In this document: piece after piece, positions 23,163 to 26,258 of the stretch
How positions within the stretch are numbered: the first letter of the stretch is position 1
Layout of the letters: each line of letters begins with the position of its first letter
Assembly (NCBI GenBank): GCA_035528905.1
Contig: DATKXU010000010.1
Location: 1 to 26,258, forward strand
Direction: 5' to 3'
DNA: 26,258 nt
DNA from: DATKXU01 sp035528905
GTDB lineage: Bacteria > Armatimonadota > UBA5829 > DTJY01
The notes under the pieces: model-generated
What the model was told of the DNA's origin: nothing
Seen by the model: the letters and a program-made list of their open reading frames with translations, nothing else
Databases searched by the model: none
Position numbers and translations under genes: made by a program

Positions 23163-23318
23163 ACGAGTAGAGATGCGCCAGCCGGCTTCGTGATGCTGTA
23201 CGGTGGATCGTCGGTTCGATGTTCTGGGATAGGCCGATAATCGCTACCGTGAAAGAAGCGGAATCGGGCGCATTGATTTTGTAGCAGAGATGGCTGTTCC
23301 GGGTTCCTGCGCCCCTAA

Positions 23319-23353
23319 CCTGAAACTTGGAACCTGAAACCCGAAACCTCTCT
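23319..23353 (+). repeat. Imperfect heptanucleotide tandem repeat
   Basis: The sequence falls into five 7-base units: CCTGAAA, CTTGGAA, CCTGAAA, CCCGAAA and CCTCTCT. Units one and three are identical; the others differ by one to four bases. It sits directly upstream of the ribosome site GGGGTGG (23354-23360) of the next gene. Such degenerate heptad runs occur in intergenic DNA of some bacteria; copy-number change could alter the leader. Confidence 0.65.
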
Positions 23354-23368
23354 GGGGTGGCATGGTCG

Positions 23369-25222
23369 GTGAAGCTTATGAGGCTTCTTCAGCGTTTAAA
23401 GAGTAGGGAAGGTATCTCGCTTGTCGAGGTCCTCGTCGCCATTGCGATATTCGTGGGTGGCATACTGGCTGTGATGCGCATGTTCCCCGGCGGCTTCATG
23501 GCCGTGAAACACAGCCAGAATGTCACTCTGGCCGATCGCCTGGCCCAGGCGGAGCTCGAACGTTGGAGGAACAGACCGGCCAATCTCCCCTCCGGAATTC
23601 TGCCCTGGGGTTATGACCCGAATACCGGTACGTACACCGTGCTGGCGGACACGGACCCTGAGGACCTCCGTGACCCGACGGAGCCACCAGGCCACTGGCC
23701 GGACGGCTTCAACATGTACTACTACACCGATGTGAACAAGTTCCGCCGGGTACACGGCGAGGTCACGAAGATACCGGTTCCGTTGTCCATGGACTGGGGA
23801 TACGGTTGCGTCTACGTCCTCGGGTTCAGTCCTATCCTTGTAGACCCAGCCCAGAACAGCACGCTCACTGTGTACGGTGGGCCGATGAAGCGTCTGACGC
23901 TGCCCCGGAGCCTCGCTGACCTGGAGATAAGCAGTTCCCGCGAGTATGTTATAGATTACGACGACTCCGACGGTGATCGCGAAGCCGCGGTGATATACGT
24001 TAGTCCGGCGGCCTATCTGCGGAACTACGTGCTGACCTACTCATACTGGGTGGATGCGCCCCCGCGCCTGGTTTCCGTTGTGAGCCAGGCTATCGAAATC
24101 GCAATTGCAACTCAAGCCGAGATTGACCAGGGCTACCAGGGGGTCTACATCCCCGATCCGGAGCCTCCCGGTGGTTTGCTTAAGGACAATACTAGTTTCA
24201 TCGGCGTTGACCGCGGGAGCGACTCCCTGCACAGGGCGTTCTCCGAACTAGCGCTCGGGGCAGCCTGGGGTCCGAACAATCCCTATCAATACCAGGTGGC
24301 AAGCCCCACTGTGGGCGTTCTGCTATTCAATCCCGCCGGCTATGGCTATGAGGAGCTGACCGCGCGGGGCAAAGAGCCTCTCACGGCTTATATAGATTAC
24401 ACTGTCCTTGATTGGCACATTATCAGCGATGAGCGGAAGGTCGCGGATGTCATACAACACCCGGCCGACGGGGCCGTCAAGCTTTCTCTCCGCTTCCTGA
24501 AGGAAGCCGGTGTGACGGTCGAACATAATGGGGATACATACGCCGGACTCGCGCCGTCCTACAATCTGCCAAACAGCATACTCGCCGTGGACATGGAAAC
24601 CGGCGAAGTCTACGATGAGACCTCGACAGTGCCGGCAGGATTGCCAACAGCCGGCGCACCAGTGATGGCCGTGGATTACAAAGAAGGCATCGTCACATTC
24701 AACGTGGCATATGCGGCCCACACGTTCCGCATCTACTATCGCGCCGAGGGCGACTGGGCGCTCCAGACCTTCAAGGCGTACGATGTCTATGGGCGAAGTT
24801 ATGGCGCACCAAGCTCAACGTCCCCGGGTTACGGCCAGTACTACTACGATTCGGCGGCGTTAAATAGTGGAGGCGACTACAGGGTATACTTCCGGCTGTG
24901 CCATGCAGGAAGCACCGTAGCCGTAGACTACAAGTATGTGGCTTCGGAGCCCGGTGGGTCTATGGTCGAACACACAGTGTATGGCGACCTCTGCCAGGTG
25001 TCCATGGATACAGGGAATCTGGGGCTCTGCTACATAGACCTGCTCCCGAAGATTGAGCGCCTGTATCCAGCCGGCACAGCACTGGCTGTCAAGGAGGTCT
25101 CGAAAGTGCGTGGCGTCTCGGTCGGCGCCAGAGTTATATGGCGCGAGTCGGGAACGGGCTTGAGAGCAGGCAAGTGGAGACACAAGGAATTGCAGACCTG
25201 CTTGGTTCGAGCAGGTAGCTGA
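23369..25222 (+). CDS. Large prepilin-like (PilV-type) protein
   Basis: A 617-residue predicted pseudopilin or pilus-tip protein. The N-terminus carries the prepilin signature: basic leader KLMRLLQRLKSREG cut after Gly15, then ISLVEVLVAIAIFVGGILAV with Glu20 at +5 and a Met-Phe-Pro-Gly turn (RMFPGGF). The remaining 570 residues are unusually long for a minor pilin and appear beta-rich and secreted, with many Tyr, Asp and Gly residues. They contain no recognisable enzyme motif. The segments TLTVYGG and ILAVDMETGEVYDE read like beta-sandwich or adhesin folds. GTG 23369 is preferred because GGGGTGG lies 8 bases upstream; ATG 23378 would remove part of the basic leader. It is followed 27 bases later by another prepilin-like gene. 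Confidence 0.88.
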   Translation: MKLMRLLQRLKSREGISLVEVLVAIAIFVGGILAVMRMFPGGFMAVKHSQNVTLADRLAQAELERWRNRPANLPSGILPWGYDPNTGTYTVLADTDPEDLRDPTEPPGHWPDGFNMYYYTDVNKFRRVHGEVTKIPVPLSMDWGYGCVYVLGFSPILVDPAQNSTLTVYGGPMKRLTLPRSLADLEISSSREYVIDYDDSDGDREAAVIYVSPAAYLRNYVLTYSYWVDAPPRLVSVVSQAIEIAIATQAEIDQGYQGVYIPDPEPPGGLLKDNTSFIGVDRGSDSLHRAFSELALGAAWGPNNPYQYQVASPTVGVLLFNPAGYGYEELTARGKEPLTAYIDYTVLDWHIISDERKVADVIQHPADGAVKLSLRFLKEAGVTVEHNGDTYAGLAPSYNLPNSILAVDMETGEVYDETSTVPAGLPTAGAPVMAVDYKEGIVTFNVAYAAHTFRIYYRAEGDWALQTFKAYDVYGRSYGAPSSTSPGYGQYYYDSAALNSGGDYRVYFRLCHAGSTVAVDYKYVASEPGGSMVEHTVYGDLCQVSMDTGNLGLCYIDLLPKIERLYPAGTALAVKEVSKVRGVSVGARVIWRESGTGLRAGKWRHKELQTCLVRAGS

Positions 25223-25249
25223 TGATTAGTTTGATGTCGGGGCATCACG

Positions 25250-26258
25250 ATGAACCAGCGGATTTCTGACAACAGGGGATTCACGCTCGTTGAAATCCTG
25301 GTGGTGCTTGCGCTGACCATGATCATCATGGGTCTCGTGCTTATTCCGTTGGTGCAGAGCTTCAAGCTTACCCGGCGGGCCGAGGTCATGGTCCGCGCGC
25401 AGGACGACGCACGCCTCGCCCTTTCGCTGATCAGCAGAGACCTGGCGTATGCTATGTACGTCTACGACAACACCAAGCACCCGATGGACTTCCCTGTAGT
25501 GGATCAGGATGGCAACCCGATCACTGTCACTGTACCCTACGCGAGGGTTGATCTCGTCCTGCCGCGCATGCGCGCGTACTGCACGTCTCCGGATCACACG
25601 CCGGGTGTCGCAAGGGAGTATCCCACGCACTACGTGGACCCTACCGGCAAGGAGAACGTTCTGCTCGACGAGGCCGCCCCGACATGTCCTGAAGATGGTT
25701 CGCCGCTCCAGCTCAGGCCGATCGAGCCTCTGGCGCCGGATACCAAGATCGTGCGCTACTTCGTCGGGCTGAAGGATCCGGCCAAGCCGTACTCCAACGG
25801 GTACACGCACAAGCTGACTGCGGCTGAGGAGGACAACTTGTACGTCCTCTACCGTGTCGAGTTCAGCCCATCCGATCCGGACCTGTTTGAAAACACCGGG
25901 CCGGGCGACCTGGAGAACAATATCAACGATGGCAGCTTCTTCTATAACTTGAATGTCAGCGGATTTGGCGAAACCTATGCCGAGGCCTGGAGGAAGATCA
26001 GCCGGCCGATTGTGACTCTTGACGGTACGGACCTGGTGAGGATCAAATATGTAGACTACGAGGGTGTCGTGGTGACTATTGTGACCCCCACTGTCCGATT
26101 CGAGCCCACCGCGATTTATAACGATCCGCTGGTGCCGACCTCCGAAAGCGCCGATGACCCGGAGCACGGCGATACGCCGCCCACTGTGTTCAAGGCCAGC
26201 TACGGCCATTGGGTGCTCCCTTACGAGATAAGTGTGAAGCCGGACGAGACCTTGCCGG
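25250..26258 (+). CDS. PulJ/PilW-like prepilin-type protein (3' truncated by window)
   Basis: The frame is open from ATG 25250 to the last base, at least 336 residues. The leader MNQRISDNRG is cut after Gly10, leaving FTLVEILVVLALTMIIMGLV with Glu15 at +5. The helix that follows (RAQDDARLALSLISRDLAYA) is typical of PulJ/PilW minor pilins. A large periplasmic part follows, with polar, Pro- and Asp-rich segments and a YRVEF-type strand. GTCGGGG lies about 8 bases upstream of the start. With the preceding 617-residue protein it forms a second pilin-like unit, probably minor pilins that would be processed by the PilD encoded at 21257. Confidence 0.93.
   Translation, partial: MNQRISDNRGFTLVEILVVLALTMIIMGLVLIPLVQSFKLTRRAEVMVRAQDDARLALSLISRDLAYAMYVYDNTKHPMDFPVVDQDGNPITVTVPYARVDLVLPRMRAYCTSPDHTPGVAREYPTHYVDPTGKENVLLDEAAPTCPEDGSPLQLRPIEPLAPDTKIVRYFVGLKDPAKPYSNGYTHKLTAAEEDNLYVLYRVEFSPSDPDLFENTGPGDLENNINDGSFFYNLNVSGFGETYAEAWRKISRPIVTLDGTDLVRIKYVDYEGVVVTIVTPTVRFEPTAIYNDPLVPTSESADDPEHGDTPPTVFKASYGHWVLPYEISVKPDETLP

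Larger units (their letters stand above)
22969..23368 (+). other. Intergenic region between two pilin units
   Basis: A 400-base stretch without a credible ORF. It holds a Rho-independent terminator (23033-23079), an extended -10 promoter candidate (23154-23162) and a run of heptanucleotide repeats (23319-23353) that ends at the ribosome site of the next gene. The part from 23163 to 23318 has several GC-rich short palindromes but nothing I can assign. A short CTC-TTAA-GAG hairpin followed by GATGCAAACC near 23003-23020 was considered as a c-di-GMP riboswitch piece and set aside. Confidence 0.6.

Noticed and set aside
23180..23240. GGTTCGAT sequence as a possible tRNA T-arm
   Set aside because: The flanking bases do not form a five-pair stem and no acceptor, D-arm or anticodon arm can be placed upstream.
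25226..26209. A 327-codon minus-strand open frame at the window end
   Set aside because: The + strand frame from 25250 encodes a clear prepilin N-terminus and stays open to the end, so this is its shadow.

Overview
This 26.3 kb window comes from a moderately GC-rich bacterial chromosome. Almost every gene reads on the + strand; rpmB is the only clear minus-strand gene. There are no rRNA or tRNA genes, CRISPR arrays, phage genes or intact insertion sequences. The mix of zinc-binding L28, CBS-DUF1385 fusion, DUF1858 protein, GH42-like secreted protein and several large prepilin-like proteins beside a complete pilB-pilT-pilC-pilD set recalls Armatimonadota or a neighbouring deep lineage. That placement is inferred from gene style and was not tested by phylogeny.

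Layout: (1) 1-1137: the 3' end of a helical-repeat gene, then a compositionally different orphan gene of unknown function. (2) 1138-4396: trpS behind a long leader with three strong stem-loops, a GNAT acetyltransferase, and a FecE/BtuD-type ABC ATPase with an extra C-terminal domain of about 150 residues. (3) 4397-6229: a structured convergent intergenic region with a candidate small RNA, rpmB on the minus strand with its own promoter, then a CBS-DUF1385 membrane protein and a CxxC DUF1858 protein in tandem. (4) 6386-11174: a carbohydrate-flavoured operon of secreted GH42-like protein, zinc dehydrogenase, DUF624-like membrane protein and PfkB kinase. (5) 11304-16904: a tight housekeeping run alaS-ruvX-mltG-yqeG-aroE. 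(6) 16910-22968: a type IV pilus operon pilB-pilT-pilC-pilD-prepilin, opening with an extended -10 promoter and closing with a Rho-independent terminator. (7) 23369 to the end: a second pilin unit with a 617-residue prepilin-like protein and a PulJ/PilW-like one that runs off the window.

How the genes fit together: PilB and PilT would power extension and retraction on the PilC platform. PilD would process the three downstream prepilin-like proteins, which all keep the G|F/I cleavage site and Glu at +5. The four genes at 6386-11174 plausibly handle a sugar or polyol. The most interesting unexplained signals are the leader of trpS, the promoter-plus-hairpin unit at 4374-4505, the C-terminal domain on the ABC ATPase, the degenerate c-di-GMP-type N-terminus of PilB, and the very large prepilin behind a heptanucleotide repeat. 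I did not find a clearly new multi-gene system.
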